The notes: generated by a model from the sequence alone, not told the origin. Positions 25,246 through 33,993 are shown, counted from the first letter of the stretch. The stretch is DNA of 64,000 nt from Limnohabitans kasalickyi (GCA_965234325.1 OZ248417.1:62001-126000), one strand, 5' to 3'. Program-made: numbers and translations.

Positions 25246-25254
25246 AATATAGAG

Positions 25255-26040
25255 ATGCGCAAATCTACCGTTCCCGCGACTCCCAACATTCAAGTGATCG
25301 AGCGGATGTTCTCGCTCATCGACGTTCTCGCCTCCCGCGAAGAGGCCATCACGCTGAAAGAAATCAGCGAACGAACGGGGCTGCATCCCTCGACAACCCA
25401 TCGCATCTTGAACGATCTCGCTGTCGGTCGATTTGTCGAGCGTCCAGAGGCTGGAAGCTATCGCTTGGGCATGCGCCTACTTGAGCTGGGTAATTTGGTC
25501 AAAGATCGCCTGAACGTTCGCGATGTAGCCTTCCAGCCCATGCGCGAATTGCACAAGCTGATTCAACAACCCGTCAATTTGAGTGTGCGCCAAGGTGACG
25601 AAATTGTGTATGTGGAACGTGCCTTCAGCGAGCGCTCGGGCATGCAAGTGGTGCGCGCCATTGGTGGCCGCGCCCCGCTTCACTTGACCTCTGTCGGTAA
25701 ATTGTTCTTGGCCATGGACGATGCCCAACGTGTTCGCGCCTACGCCACCCGCACTGGGCTGAGCGGCCAAACGCGTAACAGCATCACCCAGTTGCCGGTT
25801 CTTGAGCGCGAGCTCTCCAAAGCCCGCCAATACGGCGTGGCGCGTGACAACGAAGAACTCGAACTCGGCGTGCGTTGCATGGCCTCTGGTATTTACGACG
25901 ACCAAGGCAAACTGGTGGCAGGTTTGTCCATTTCAGCCCCCGCAGACCGCCTCGATGAAGAATGGTTGCCCAAGCTTCAAATGACCACCCAAGCGATTTC
26001 TCATGCGTTGGGCTTCAAAGACAAATTAAACGCGACATGA
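25255..26040 (+). CDS. IclR-family transcriptional regulator
   Basis: 261 residues. An N-terminal winged helix-turn-helix (VIERMFSLIDVLASREEAITLKEISERTGLHPSTTHRILNDL is the classic pattern, about residues 10-55) precedes the IclR effector domain with GRAPLHLTSVGKLFLA and GVARDNEELELGVRCMASGI. IclR proteins are usually local regulators of catabolic genes. Here the gene is fused into the aat-bpt transcription unit, 9 bp after bpt, so its target is not evident from context. A bidirectional terminator follows. Confidence 0.93.
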   Translation: MRKSTVPATPNIQVIERMFSLIDVLASREEAITLKEISERTGLHPSTTHRILNDLAVGRFVERPEAGSYRLGMRLLELGNLVKDRLNVRDVAFQPMRELHKLIQQPVNLSVRQGDEIVYVERAFSERSGMQVVRAIGGRAPLHLTSVGKLFLAMDDAQRVRAYATRTGLSGQTRNSITQLPVLERELSKARQYGVARDNEELELGVRCMASGIYDDQGKLVAGLSISAPADRLDEEWLPKLQMTTQAISHALGFKDKLNAT

Positions 26041-26044
26041 GGCG

Positions 26045-26077
26045 AAAAAAAGGCCAGCAAATTGGCTGGCCTTTTTG
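26045..26077. terminator. Bidirectional terminator between iclR-type gene and PBP7-like gene
   Basis: GGCCAGC/GCTGGCC stem with a 6-nt loop, flanked by seven A on the left and five T on the right. It can end rightward transcription of the regulator gene and leftward transcription of the convergent peptidase gene. Confidence 0.85.
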
Positions 26078-26091
26078 TGATACAAAGCGTT

Positions 26092-27051
26092 TCAGGTCTG
26101 CGGACGTTGTGCGTGGTTCACTTCCACCCAACGACGCACGCGCTCGGCGTCCCCGATACGGCTGAGTTTGCCAGCTGAATCCAAGAACACCAAAATCAAC
26201 TTTCGGCCCGCTATTTTGGCTTGCATCACCAAGCACTGGCCCGCCTCAGAGATATAACCGGTTTTTTGCAAACCAATGTCCCAATTCGGGTTCTTTACCA
26301 ACCGGTTGGTCGTGTTGTATTGCAAGGTTCGCTTGCCCACTTCTACTTGATGACTGTGCGACGTTGACAACTCGCGCAACATGGCATCGTTGTAAGCCAA
26401 CCCGACCAAGGTCGCCAAATCTTTGGCACTGGATTGGTTTTGACTCGACAGGCCAGTTGGTTCGCTGTAGCGTGTGTCGCGCATACCCAACTGGGCGGCT
26501 TTGGTGTTCATCAACCCCACGAAAACCGACAAACCCCCAGGATAAGTACGACCTAAGGCATGGGCTGCGCGGTTCTCACTAGACATCAGGGACAAATGCA
26601 TCAGTTCACCACGGGTCAACGTGGTGCCAACGCGCAAGCGTGAGCTGCTGCCCTTTTCTGTATCAACATCGTCTTGGGTGATGGTGATCGCCTCATCCAT
26701 TGGCAGCTTTGACTCACTCACAATCAAACCTGTCATGAGTTTGGTGATGGATGCAATAGGCAAAACAGCGCGGTCATTTTTGCTAAGCAACACCTCTTGC
26801 GTGTCTTGGTCAATCACGTAGGCCACACTGGACTTCAAATCGAGATCATCAGCAGTGGCCTGCAAACCAGCGATGTGACCGAAAGATGGCTTGGTGGGAA
26901 TGACTTTGCCCACTTTGCTGCGTATAGGTGCCTTGGCCACCAATTTCTTGGATTTTTGAACTGTTGGCTTTTGGGGGGTCGCAGCTTGCACGGCGACGGT
27001 ACAAAAAGTGGTCAAACAGCCCAAAGAAATGGCGAGTAGCAGTCGTTTCAA
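26092..27051 (-). CDS. pbpG: D-alanyl-D-alanine endopeptidase (PBP7/PbpG type)
   Basis: About 319 residues if translation begins at the TTG at 27051 (LKRLLLAISLGCLTTFCTVAVQA), which starts a good signal peptide and has AAGGA 7 nt upstream. The longer frame to 27123 adds a segment overlapping the leuA terminator and is rejected. The S11 penicillin-binding fold shows SITKLM (SxxK near residue 115), SSEN (SxN) and KTG in LQKTGYISEAG. These enzymes cleave D-Ala-mDAP cross-bridges in the periplasm. It is separated from leuA by a terminator. Confidence 0.9.
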   Translation of the reverse strand: MKRLLLAISLGCLTTFCTVAVQAATPQKPTVQKSKKLVAKAPIRSKVGKVIPTKPSFGHIAGLQATADDLDLKSSVAYVIDQDTQEVLLSKNDRAVLPIASITKLMTGLIVSESKLPMDEAITITQDDVDTEKGSSSRLRVGTTLTRGELMHLSLMSSENRAAHALGRTYPGGLSVFVGLMNTKAAQLGMRDTRYSEPTGLSSQNQSSAKDLATLVGLAYNDAMLRELSTSHSHQVEVGKRTLQYNTTNRLVKNPNWDIGLQKTGYISEAGQCLVMQAKIAGRKLILVFLDSAGKLSRIGDAERVRRWVEVNHAQRPQT

Positions 27052-27103
27052 GGTGGCATCCTTAGGCTTGAAAATCAGAATTAGGTGTAGTTTAACAAAA
27101 TTC

Positions 27104-27138
27104 AAAAAATCGCGCAAGATCAAAGACTTGCGCGATTT
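27104..27138 (-). terminator. Rho-independent terminator after leuA
   Basis: On the minus strand, a 12-bp perfect stem AAATCGCGCAAG/CTTGCGCGATTT with an 8-nt loop, followed by T residues (TTTTTTGAATTTT). It lies about 40 bp after the leuA stop and upstream of pbpG. Confidence 0.85.
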
Positions 27139-27176
27139 ACATGAGATAACTGATAAGAAGTTAAATCCTGTACAAC

Positions 27177-28715
27177 TTAACCTTGGGCAGCTACCCGATC
27201 GGATTTACTTTGGAGCTTATTCAGCGCACTTAAGTAAGCCTTGGCAGATGCCACCACGATGTCGGGGTCAGAGCCCACACCGTTCACCACGCGTCCACTA
27301 TTTTGCAAACGCACCGTCACTTCACCTTGGCTTTCTGTAGAACCACTGATGGCGTTGACAGAATACAAAACCATCTCAGCGCCACTCTTGACATGGGACT
27401 CGATCGCCTTGAGTGAGGCGTCCACCGGGCCATTGCCATGGGCGTCGCCGCGAACTTCCTTGCCGGCCAATGTGAACACAACGCTGGCATGGGGACGCTC
27501 ACCGGTCTCACTGTGCTGGGACAAAGAAACAAAGGCAAATTGCTCATTCTCTGCAATCACGCTTTCTTCGCTAACCAATGCCAAGATGTCTTCGTCAAAA
27601 ATCTCGCTCTTGCGATCTGCCAATTCTTTGAATTTAGCGAAGGCAGTGTTGGTATCAGCTTCGCTGTTCATTTGCACGCCTAAATCTTCCAAGCGTTGTT
27701 TGAAGGCATTACGACCACTGAGTTTGCCCAACACAATTTTGTTGGCGCTCCAGCCCACGTCTTCCGCACGCATGATTTCATAGGTGTCGCGAGCTTTGAG
27801 CACACCATCTTGATGAATACCAGAGGCATGCGCAAATGCATTTGCGCCCACCACCGCCTTGTTCGGCTGGACCACAAAACCCGTGGTTTGGCTCACCATG
27901 CGGCTAGCAGCCAAGATCTGCTTGGTATCGATACCCATCGACAAGTCGAAATAGTCTTTGCGCGTCTTGACGGCCATGACAATTTCTTCCAACGAACAGT
28001 TGCCAGCACGCTCGCCCAAGCCATTGATCGTGCACTCCACTTGACGAGCGCCACCGATCTTTACGCCGGCCAAAGAGTTGGCCACCGCCATGCCCAAGTC
28101 GTTATGGCAGTGCACCGACCAAATGGCTTTGTCACTGTTGGGCACGCGCTCACGCAAGGTTTTGATGAAGTTGCCGTACAACTCTGGCACAGCGTAACCC
28201 ACCGTGTCAGGCACATTGATGGTGGTGGCACCTTCGGCGATCACGGCTTCGATCACGCGACAGAGAAAGTCCATCTCGCTGCGATAGCCGTCTTCTGGGC
28301 TGAACTCGATGTCACCCACCAAATTCCGGGCGAAACGCACCGATTGCTTGGCCTGCTCCAGCACCTGTTCAGGCGACATGCGCAACTTCTTCTCCATGTG
28401 CAAGGGCGAAGTTGCAATGAAGGTGTGAATGCGGGCGCTGTTGGCACCTTTGAGGGCCTCGGCAGCACGGCTGATGTCTCGGTCATTGGCACGGGATAAA
28501 GAGCAAATGGTCGAATCTTTGATGGCGTTGGCAATAGCTTGAACCGCTTCAAAGTCACCGTTTGAGCTGGCAGCAAAACCGGCTTCAATCACATCCACCT
28601 TCAGACGTTCCAACTGGCGCGCGATGCGCAATTTTTCGTCGCGCGTCATAGAGGCGCCAGGCGATTGTTCGCCGTCACGCAAGGTGGTGTCAAAAATGAT
28701 GAGCTTGTCGGTCAT
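27177..28715 (-). CDS. leuA: 2-isopropylmalate synthase
   Basis: 512 residues from the ATG at 28715 with AGGAG 8 nt upstream; the in-frame extension to 28772 runs into the leader hairpin. LeuA condenses acetyl-CoA with 2-oxoisovalerate, the first step specific to leucine. Seen: the IIFDTTLRDGEQSPGASM catalytic start, SVHCHNDLGMAVANS, NGLGERAGN, HASGIHQDG, and a C-terminal regulatory domain (about 400-505) that binds leucine in this family. Upstream are a leucine-rich leader peptide and an attenuator-like hairpin (separate entries), and a terminator follows the gene, so it is probably its own transcription unit after pssA. Confidence 0.97.
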   Translation of the reverse strand: MTDKLIIFDTTLRDGEQSPGASMTRDEKLRIARQLERLKVDVIEAGFAASSNGDFEAVQAIANAIKDSTICSLSRANDRDISRAAEALKGANSARIHTFIATSPLHMEKKLRMSPEQVLEQAKQSVRFARNLVGDIEFSPEDGYRSEMDFLCRVIEAVIAEGATTINVPDTVGYAVPELYGNFIKTLRERVPNSDKAIWSVHCHNDLGMAVANSLAGVKIGGARQVECTINGLGERAGNCSLEEIVMAVKTRKDYFDLSMGIDTKQILAASRMVSQTTGFVVQPNKAVVGANAFAHASGIHQDGVLKARDTYEIMRAEDVGWSANKIVLGKLSGRNAFKQRLEDLGVQMNSEADTNTAFAKFKELADRKSEIFDEDILALVSEESVIAENEQFAFVSLSQHSETGERPHASVVFTLAGKEVRGDAHGNGPVDASLKAIESHVKSGAEMVLYSVNAISGSTESQGEVTVRLQNSGRVVNGVGSDPDIVVASAKAYLSALNKLQSKSDRVAAQG

Positions 28716-28772
28716 GGTCAGAACTCCTAAAAACTTGAAAAACCTGCAACGTGTGGATCGACCCCAAAGCAA

Positions 28773-28801
28773 AAGGCCCGCTGCGGTTGCATACGGGCCT
28801 T
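28773..28801 (-). terminator. Attenuator-like hairpin in the leuA leader
   Basis: Minus-strand stem AAGGCCCG/CGGGCCTT (8 bp, plus an inner TGC/GCA) followed by TTTTGCTTT. It lies between the leader-peptide stop (28821) and leuA (28715), the expected place for an attenuator. The leader segment ACGGGC (in codons 14-16 of the leader) is complementary to GCCCGT in the ascending arm, offering a 6-bp alternative pairing. Confidence 0.6.
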
Positions 28802-28820
28802 GTTTGGGATTGCGCGTGCG

Positions 28821-28877
28821 CTACCAACTCCGCCCGTTGGGGGATAGAAGCAGTAGTGTCAGCGAAAAATTTTGCAT
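28821..28877 (-). CDS. leuL: Leucine-rich leader peptide upstream of leuA
   Basis: An 18-residue open frame, MQNFSLTLLLLSPNGRSW, bounded by an in-frame stop three codons upstream. Five of its residues are leucine, four of them consecutive (codons CTA CTG CTT CTA, including the rarer CTA twice). It precedes a terminator-like hairpin and leuA, the arrangement of transcription attenuation by leucyl-tRNA supply. The ribosome binding site is poor (AGG only 2 nt from the ATG), and a TAAATT box just upstream may place the transcript start close to the ATG. Named by analogy to leuL. Confidence 0.65.
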   Translation of the reverse strand: MQNFSLTLLLLSPNGRSW

Positions 28878-28915
28878 GGCCTGAATTTAGCACAAAGCCC
28901 AAGCCCTTCCCTGTC

Positions 28916-29719
28916 TCATTTGTGCAAACCTTGCTCATCGGGCTCATCCGTGGACATGCTGATAACGCTGGTTTGCAAGCCCTTGGCACGCCGCCAAGCG
29001 TACAAGGCGTAGCCACTCAGTCCATAAAACATGAAGAGCGCAAACAACACAATAGGCGGGTGAATATTGATGACGGCAATCACCAAGGCCAACATCACGA
29101 TGACAGCGAAAGGCACGCTCTTTTTCATTTGAACGTCTTTAAAGCTGTAAAAAGGCACGTTGGTCACCATCGTCAACCCAGAATACAAACACATGGCAAA
29201 CATGGGCCACATGACCTCTGAGCCTTTGTAACCCATGTCATTCATCACCCAAATGAAACCCATCACCAGCGCCGCAGCTGCGGGCGATGGCAAGCCTTGA
29301 AAAAAGCGTCGATCTACCACAGCGGTGTTGACGTTGAAGCGAGCCAAACGCAAAGCAGCACAAGAGATGTACACAAAGGCCGCCACCCAACCCCAGCGCC
29401 CTGCGCCCTTCAATGCCCACTCGTAAGAAATCAAAGCAGGCGCAGCACCAAATGACACCATGTCTGCCAGGGAGTCCATTTGCTCGCCAAAAGCACTTTG
29501 GGTATTGGTCATACGGGCCACGCGGCCATCCAAACTGTCTAGCACCATGGCGCAAAACACACCGATGGCCGCCATTTCAAATCGGTCATTCATGGCCATC
29601 ACAATGGCATAAAAGCCACCAAACAAGGCCGCCAATGTGAATAAGTTGGGCAAGACGTAAATACCCTTGCTGGGTTTGCGAGGCACGTTTTCCTCAGCAC
29701 TATCGTGTAAATCAGACAT
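28916..29719 (-). CDS. pssA: CDP-diacylglycerol-serine O-phosphatidyltransferase
   Basis: 267 residues from the ATG at 29719, which has GGGAG 8 nt upstream; the longer frame to 29821 runs back into the ilvC terminator. The CDP-alcohol phosphotransferase signature D-G-x2-A-R-x8-G-x3-D-x3-D is present as DGRVAR...G-EQMD-SLAD near residues 62-85. Multiple membrane helices follow. The enzyme makes phosphatidylserine, the precursor of phosphatidylethanolamine, in the inner membrane. It lies between ilvC and leuA, a common order in Burkholderiales, but no phosphatidylserine decarboxylase gene is adjacent here. Confidence 0.95.
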   Translation of the reverse strand: MSDLHDSAEENVPRKPSKGIYVLPNLFTLAALFGGFYAIVMAMNDRFEMAAIGVFCAMVLDSLDGRVARMTNTQSAFGEQMDSLADMVSFGAAPALISYEWALKGAGRWGWVAAFVYISCAALRLARFNVNTAVVDRRFFQGLPSPAAAALVMGFIWVMNDMGYKGSEVMWPMFAMCLYSGLTMVTNVPFYSFKDVQMKKSVPFAVIVMLALVIAVINIHPPIVLFALFMFYGLSGYALYAWRRAKGLQTSVISMSTDEPDEQGLHK

Positions 29720-29791
29720 GCGTCTTGCTCCCAAAATGAAGGGTTGAGTGTAAGGGCTAGCACGCTCAAAATTCAGCTTCGCCCATGAATG

Positions 29792-29817
29792 ACAAAGGCC
29801 ACCGAAGTGGCCTTTGT
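29792..29817 (-). terminator. Terminator after ilvC
   Basis: An 11-bp perfect stem ACAAAGGCCAC/GTGGCCTTTGT closed on the minus strand by a C-TTCG-G tetraloop, an unusually stable loop. It lies 20 bp after the ilvC stop. The T-run is short (CTTTGT), so termination strength is uncertain. Confidence 0.65.
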
Positions 29818-29836
29818 TCATGCAAAAAAGCCGGGC

Positions 29837-30853
29837 TTAGTTGCGGGTTTGGTCAACCAATTTGTTCTTGGCGATCCAAGGCATCATGGCGCGCAGTTGG
29901 CCACCCACCACTTCGATCTGGTGATCGGCGGTGTTGCGACGGCGTGCAGTCATGCTTGGGTAGTTCAAGCGGCCTTCTTGGATGAACATCTTGGCGTATT
30001 CGCCATCTTGAATGCGCTTCAAAGCGTTGCGCATGGCTTCACGGCTTTGTGCGTTGATCACTTCAGGACCGGTCACGTACTCGCCGTATTCGGCGTTGTT
30101 CGAGATCGAGTAGTTCATGTTGGCGATGCCGCCTTCATAGATCAAGTCAACGATCAGCTTCAACTCGTGCAAGCACTCGAAGTAAGCCATTTCTGGGGCG
30201 TAGCCAGCTTCGACCAAAGTCTCAAAGCCCATCTTCACCAGTTCAACCGCACCACCGCACAACACGGCTTGCTCGCCGAACAAGTCGGTTTCGGTTTCTT
30301 CTTTGAAGTTGGTTTCAATGATGCCGGCCTTGCCGCCACCGTTGGCCATGGCGTAGCTCAAAGCCAAGTCACGGGCCTTGCCGCTCTTGTCTTGGTGCAC
30401 GGCCACGAGGTGAGGCACGCCGCCACCTTGGGTGTAAGTGTTGCGCACGGTGTGACCAGGGGCCTTCGGTGCGACCATCCACACGTCCAAGTCAGCGCGT
30501 GGCACCACTTGGTTGTAGTGCACATTGAAACCGTGAGCAAACGCCAACGATGCGCCTTGCTTGATGTGAGGGGCCACGTTGTTGGCATACACCTCAGAGA
30601 TCATTTCGTCAGGCAACAAGATCATGACCACGTCAGCGGCTTTCACTGCGTTATTCACTTCCATCACGGTCAAGCCGGCTTTGCCGACTTTGTCCCAAGA
30701 TGCGCCACCTTTGCGCAAACCGACCACGACTTTGACACCGCTGTCGTTCAAGTTTTGTGCATGGGCGTGGCCTTGTGATCCGTAGCCAAGGATGGCCACG
30801 GTTTTGCCTTTGATCAGGCTCAAGTCACAGTCTTTGTCGTAATAAACCTTCAT
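29837..30853 (-). CDS. ilvC: Ketol-acid reductoisomerase (NADP)
   Basis: 338 residues, the short class I length. IlvC isomerises and reduces acetolactate or acetohydroxybutyrate in valine and isoleucine synthesis. Seen: the Rossmann loop GYGSQGHAHAQNLNDSG near 24-40, AHGFNVHYNQV, the metal-binding helix region (DLFGEQAVLCGG near 190) and the C-terminal ECLHELKLIVDLIYEGG. The ATG has AGGAG 5 nt upstream. It is third in ilvI-ilvH-ilvC, 36 bp after ilvH. Confidence 0.98.
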   Translation of the reverse strand: MKVYYDKDCDLSLIKGKTVAILGYGSQGHAHAQNLNDSGVKVVVGLRKGGASWDKVGKAGLTVMEVNNAVKAADVVMILLPDEMISEVYANNVAPHIKQGASLAFAHGFNVHYNQVVPRADLDVWMVAPKAPGHTVRNTYTQGGGVPHLVAVHQDKSGKARDLALSYAMANGGGKAGIIETNFKEETETDLFGEQAVLCGGAVELVKMGFETLVEAGYAPEMAYFECLHELKLIVDLIYEGGIANMNYSISNNAEYGEYVTGPEVINAQSREAMRNALKRIQDGEYAKMFIQEGRLNYPSMTARRRNTADHQIEVVGGQLRAMMPWIAKNKLVDQTRN

Positions 30854-30889
30854 GGTCTCTCCTAAAAAATTTTTGAAAGGGGTTGGAAA

Positions 30890-31381
30890 TCAAACGCGCA
30901 AGATGCGCTCACCGCGGCCGATGCCACAAGCGCCCGTGCGAACAGTTTCGAGAATTGCGCTGCGGTCAATTGCCTCCAAGAACGCATCGTTCTTGGACAA
31001 ATCGCCCGTCAGCTCAATGGTGTAGCTCTTCTCAGTCACGTCAATGATGCGGCCACGGAATATATCCGCCATGCGCTTCATCTCTTCACGCTCTTTGCCC
31101 ACTGCACGCACTTTGACGAGCATCAGCTCGCGCTCGGTGTAGGGACCTTCGGTCAAATCAACCACCTTGACCACTTCGATGAGGCGATTCAAGTGCTTGG
31201 TGATTTGCTCGATGACATCATCTGAACCGTGGGTTTGGATGGTCATGCGTGACAGACTGGCGTCTTCGGTGGGGGCCACCGTCAACGACTCAATGTTGTA
31301 GCCTCGGGCAGAAAACAAACCGACCACACGCGAAAGTGCACCAGGTTCGTTTTCGAGCATCAGGGAAATGATATGTTTCAT
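30890..31381 (-). CDS. ilvH: Acetolactate synthase small (regulatory) subunit
   Basis: 163 residues. An N-terminal ACT domain (IISLMLENEPGALSRVVGLFSARGYNIESLTVAPTED pattern, about 4-75) binds valine for feedback inhibition. The C-terminal half (about 80-160) carries RELMLVKVRA and the TGD-SKNDAFL region. It activates the catalytic subunit IlvI and confers valine sensitivity. It begins 16 bp after ilvI. Confidence 0.97.
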   Translation of the reverse strand: MKHIISLMLENEPGALSRVVGLFSARGYNIESLTVAPTEDASLSRMTIQTHGSDDVIEQITKHLNRLIEVVKVVDLTEGPYTERELMLVKVRAVGKEREEMKRMADIFRGRIIDVTEKSYTIELTGDLSKNDAFLEAIDRSAILETVRTGACGIGRGERILRV

Positions 31382-31397
31382 GTCTATTTCTCCCTGA

Positions 31398-33170
31398 TCA
31401 CAAATCTTCGCTGGTCAACAGCATTTCAGTGATGCCCTTGCCTGCCTTGACCATCGGGAACACGTTCTCGGTGGGGTCCGTGCGGAAGTCCATGAATACC
31501 GTGCGGTCTTTGAGTTTGCGAGCTTCGCGCAACGCGGGCTCCACGTCTTCAGGGCGCTCAATCAACATACCCACATGGCCGTAGGCTTCTGCCAACTTCA
31601 CAAAGTCGGGCAAAGCGTCCATGTAGCTGTGGCTGTATCGGCCGGAATATTCGATCTCTTGCCACTGACGCACCATGCCAAGGTAGCGGTTGTTCAGCGC
31701 CATGACCTTGATCGGCGTGTTGTATTGCAAGCAGGTGGACAGCTCTTGGATACACATTTGCACCGAACCTTCACCTGTCACGCAAAACACTTCGCTGTCA
31801 GGCTTGGCCAACTTGATGCCCATGGCGTATGGAATACCCACGCCCATGGTGCCCAAACCACCCGAGTTGATCCAGCGGCGTGGCTCATCAAAGCCGTAGT
31901 ACTGGGCCGCCCACATTTGGTGCTGACCGACGTCAGAGGTGATGTAGGTGTCCGTGCCCTTGGTCATTTTGTGCAAGGTTTCGATCACGTACTGAGGTTT
32001 GATGACCGTCGTGTTCTCGCGGTCGTAACTCATGCAATCGCGCTTGCGCCATGCGTCGATGGTTTCCCACCAGCCGCCTAACGCTGACGAATCGGGCTTC
32101 AAACCCGACTCTTTGATCATCTCGATCATTTCGACCAGCACGTCTTTGACATCGCCTACGATTGGGATGTCCACTTTCACGCGCTTAGAAATGCTGGAAG
32201 GATCAATGTCTATGTGAATGATCTTGCGTTCGTTCTGCGCAAAGTGCTTGGGGTTACCAATCACACGGTCGTCAAAACGGGCGCCCACGGCCAACAACAC
32301 ATCGCAGTTTTGCATGGCGTTGTTTGCTTCCAAGGTGCCGTGCATGCCCAACATGCCCAAAAACTTGGGATCGCTGGCAGGGTAAGCGCCCAAACCCATC
32401 AAGGTGTTGGTACACGGATAGCCCAGCATGTCGACCAAGGTGCGCAACTCTTGTGAAGCGTTCCCCAACAGCACGCCGCCACCGGTGTAGATGTAAGGAC
32501 GCTTGGCCGCCATCAACAATTGGAGGGCTTTACGAATTTGACCGCCGTGGCCTTTGCGCACGGGGTTGTAAGAGCGCATTTGCACGTCGGCGGGATAGCC
32601 CTCAAACATGGTCTTATTGAAAGACACGTCCTTGGGAATATCAATCACCACAGGACCGGGGCGTCCACTGCGTGCAATGTGAAATGCTTTTTTCAGCGTG
32701 ACCGCTAAATCGCGGACGTCTTTGACCAAAAAGTTGTGTTTGACGATTGGGCGTGTGATGCCAATGGTGTCGCACTCTTGGAAAGCATCTAAGCCAATCG
32801 CGTGCGTAGGCACTTGACCGGTGATGATCACCATAGGAATGCTGTCCATGTAGGCAGTCGCAATGCCGGTCACCGCATTGGTAGCACCTGGACCTGAGGT
32901 GACGAGGGCAACGCCCACATCGCCCGTCGCACGCGCGTAACCGTCTGCTGCATGGACTGCCGCCTGTTCATGGCGAACCAGCACATGCTGAATGGTGTTT
33001 TGCTTGTACAAAGCATCGTAAATGTAGAGAACGGCGCCGCCTGGATAACCCCAGACGAACTTGACGTTCTCAGCTTGAAGCGCTTTCACGAGAATCTCAG
33101 AGCCCATCAGCTCCTGCGATTGCCCGTTCAAGGCTGTGGCGGAATTTTTATCCGCAGTGGAAGTATTCAT
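31398..33170 (-). CDS. ilvI: Acetolactate synthase large (catalytic) subunit
   Basis: 590 residues, a TPP-dependent enzyme making acetolactate and acetohydroxybutyrate. Domain order is PYR (about 25-190, with VKFVWGYPGGAVL and the RHEQAAVHAADGYARATG cofactor-activating Glu), FAD-binding centre (210-350) and PP domain (390-560). The TPP-Mg motif reads GEGSVQM...LNN rather than the textbook GDGS; Asp-to-Glu here is, to my knowledge, usual in this order. Upstream is a 256-bp divergent region shared with the sigma-factor gene; I found no leader peptide rich in Ile, Val or Leu there. Confidence 0.97.
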   Translation of the reverse strand: MNTSTADKNSATALNGQSQELMGSEILVKALQAENVKFVWGYPGGAVLYIYDALYKQNTIQHVLVRHEQAAVHAADGYARATGDVGVALVTSGPGATNAVTGIATAYMDSIPMVIITGQVPTHAIGLDAFQECDTIGITRPIVKHNFLVKDVRDLAVTLKKAFHIARSGRPGPVVIDIPKDVSFNKTMFEGYPADVQMRSYNPVRKGHGGQIRKALQLLMAAKRPYIYTGGGVLLGNASQELRTLVDMLGYPCTNTLMGLGAYPASDPKFLGMLGMHGTLEANNAMQNCDVLLAVGARFDDRVIGNPKHFAQNERKIIHIDIDPSSISKRVKVDIPIVGDVKDVLVEMIEMIKESGLKPDSSALGGWWETIDAWRKRDCMSYDRENTTVIKPQYVIETLHKMTKGTDTYITSDVGQHQMWAAQYYGFDEPRRWINSGGLGTMGVGIPYAMGIKLAKPDSEVFCVTGEGSVQMCIQELSTCLQYNTPIKVMALNNRYLGMVRQWQEIEYSGRYSHSYMDALPDFVKLAEAYGHVGMLIERPEDVEPALREARKLKDRTVFMDFRTDPTENVFPMVKAGKGITEMLLTSEDL

Positions 33171-33329
33171 GATTAACCTTAGTGAATTTCGTCAACGAAA
33201 AACCCGGGGTGCTTCTTGGCGAACCCTTGTGGGGCAGCGTCGAAACTTAAGGCCTTCAGCCATGGACGCATGAGTGATTGCGTCGGACCCAGACCCGTTT
33301 GCTTATTTTTTGTCGAATTGCAGCCCGCT

Positions 33330-33395
33330 ATTATGGCATCAAGCGATGCCCCCATCGGCCAGAGCGCAAACGCATGGCTAAGCAAGTGACATAAT
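33330..33395. promoter_or_regulatory. Divergent region between ilvI and the sigma-factor gene, with two extended -10 candidates
   Basis: The gap 33171-33426 holds no convincing gene. Leftward, TG-C-CATAAT (minus strand, hexamer at 33335-33330) could drive ilvI with a leader of about 150 nt. Rightward, TG-A-CATAAT (hexamer 33390-33395) could drive the sigma-factor operon with a start near 33402. Both are extended -10 boxes with five of six consensus bases and no good -35. A 79-codon minus-strand open frame (33179-33418) in this gap has no family character. Confidence 0.35.
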
Positions 33396-33426
33396 CGCGC
33401 CCGTCTCATCTTGAACACGGTCCTTT

Positions 33427-33993
33427 GTGGCTTCAGAAAAAGAACTTTCCGACTTCCTCCGCAGCGTAGAAAAACGAGCCTTCAAACGCTCGATTTATCA
33501 CGTTCGAGACGATGAGGCGGCCCTTGACATTGTTCAAGACAGCATGATGAAACTCGCCGAGCATTACGGGGACAAGCCCGCCAATGAACTGCCCATGTTG
33601 TTTCATCGCATTTTGTCCAACACCACGTTGGACTGGTTTCGCCGAAACAAAACCAAACGTGCCTTGTTCAGCAACTTCAGCGATTTCGAATCCAGCCATG
33701 AGGAAAGTGACTTTGACCTTTTAGAGTCGTTGGTTGTTGGTAATGACACACAAATGACACAGAGCGCAGAAGATAATTTCGCAATGACTGCGCGCGTGGA
33801 AGATATTGAAGAAGAGATACAAAATTTGCCCGCTCGTCAACGAGAAGCCTTCTTGCTGCGTTATTGGGAGGATCTCGACGTTGCAGAGACGGCAACTGCC
33901 ATGGGATGTTCAGAAGGAAGTGTCAAAACGCACTGTTCGCGTGCCGTTCTAGCGCTCAGCAAAGCGCTCAAAGCAAAGGGAATTCAACCATGA
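33427..33993 (+). CDS. ECF-like RNA polymerase sigma factor
   Basis: 188 residues from a GTG start. Region 2 (about 18-80) includes RDDEAALDIVQDSMMKLAEHY and FHRILSNTTLDWFRRNK. A Ser/Asp/Glu-rich linker (about 85-125) leads to region 4 (130-185), with NLPARQREAFLLRYWEDLDVAETA and the helix-turn-helix MGCSEGSVKTHCSRAVLAL. Its architecture is that of group 4 (ECF) sigma factors. The next gene overlaps by 4 bp and encodes a single-helix membrane protein, the usual place of an anti-sigma factor. The regulon is unknown. Confidence 0.88.
   Translation: MASEKELSDFLRSVEKRAFKRSIYHVRDDEAALDIVQDSMMKLAEHYGDKPANELPMLFHRILSNTTLDWFRRNKTKRALFSNFSDFESSHEESDFDLLESLVVGNDTQMTQSAEDNFAMTARVEDIEEEIQNLPARQREAFLLRYWEDLDVAETATAMGCSEGSVKTHCSRAVLALSKALKAKGIQP

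Noticed and set aside
31398..33170. GEGS in place of GDGS in the TPP motif of IlvI as an inactivating change
   Set aside because: Glu here is, as far as I recall, usual in betaproteobacterial homologues and the rest of the motif is intact.
33179..33418. 79-codon frame upstream of ilvI as an ilv leader peptide
   Set aside because: No run of Ile, Val or Leu codons and no terminator hairpin before ilvI.
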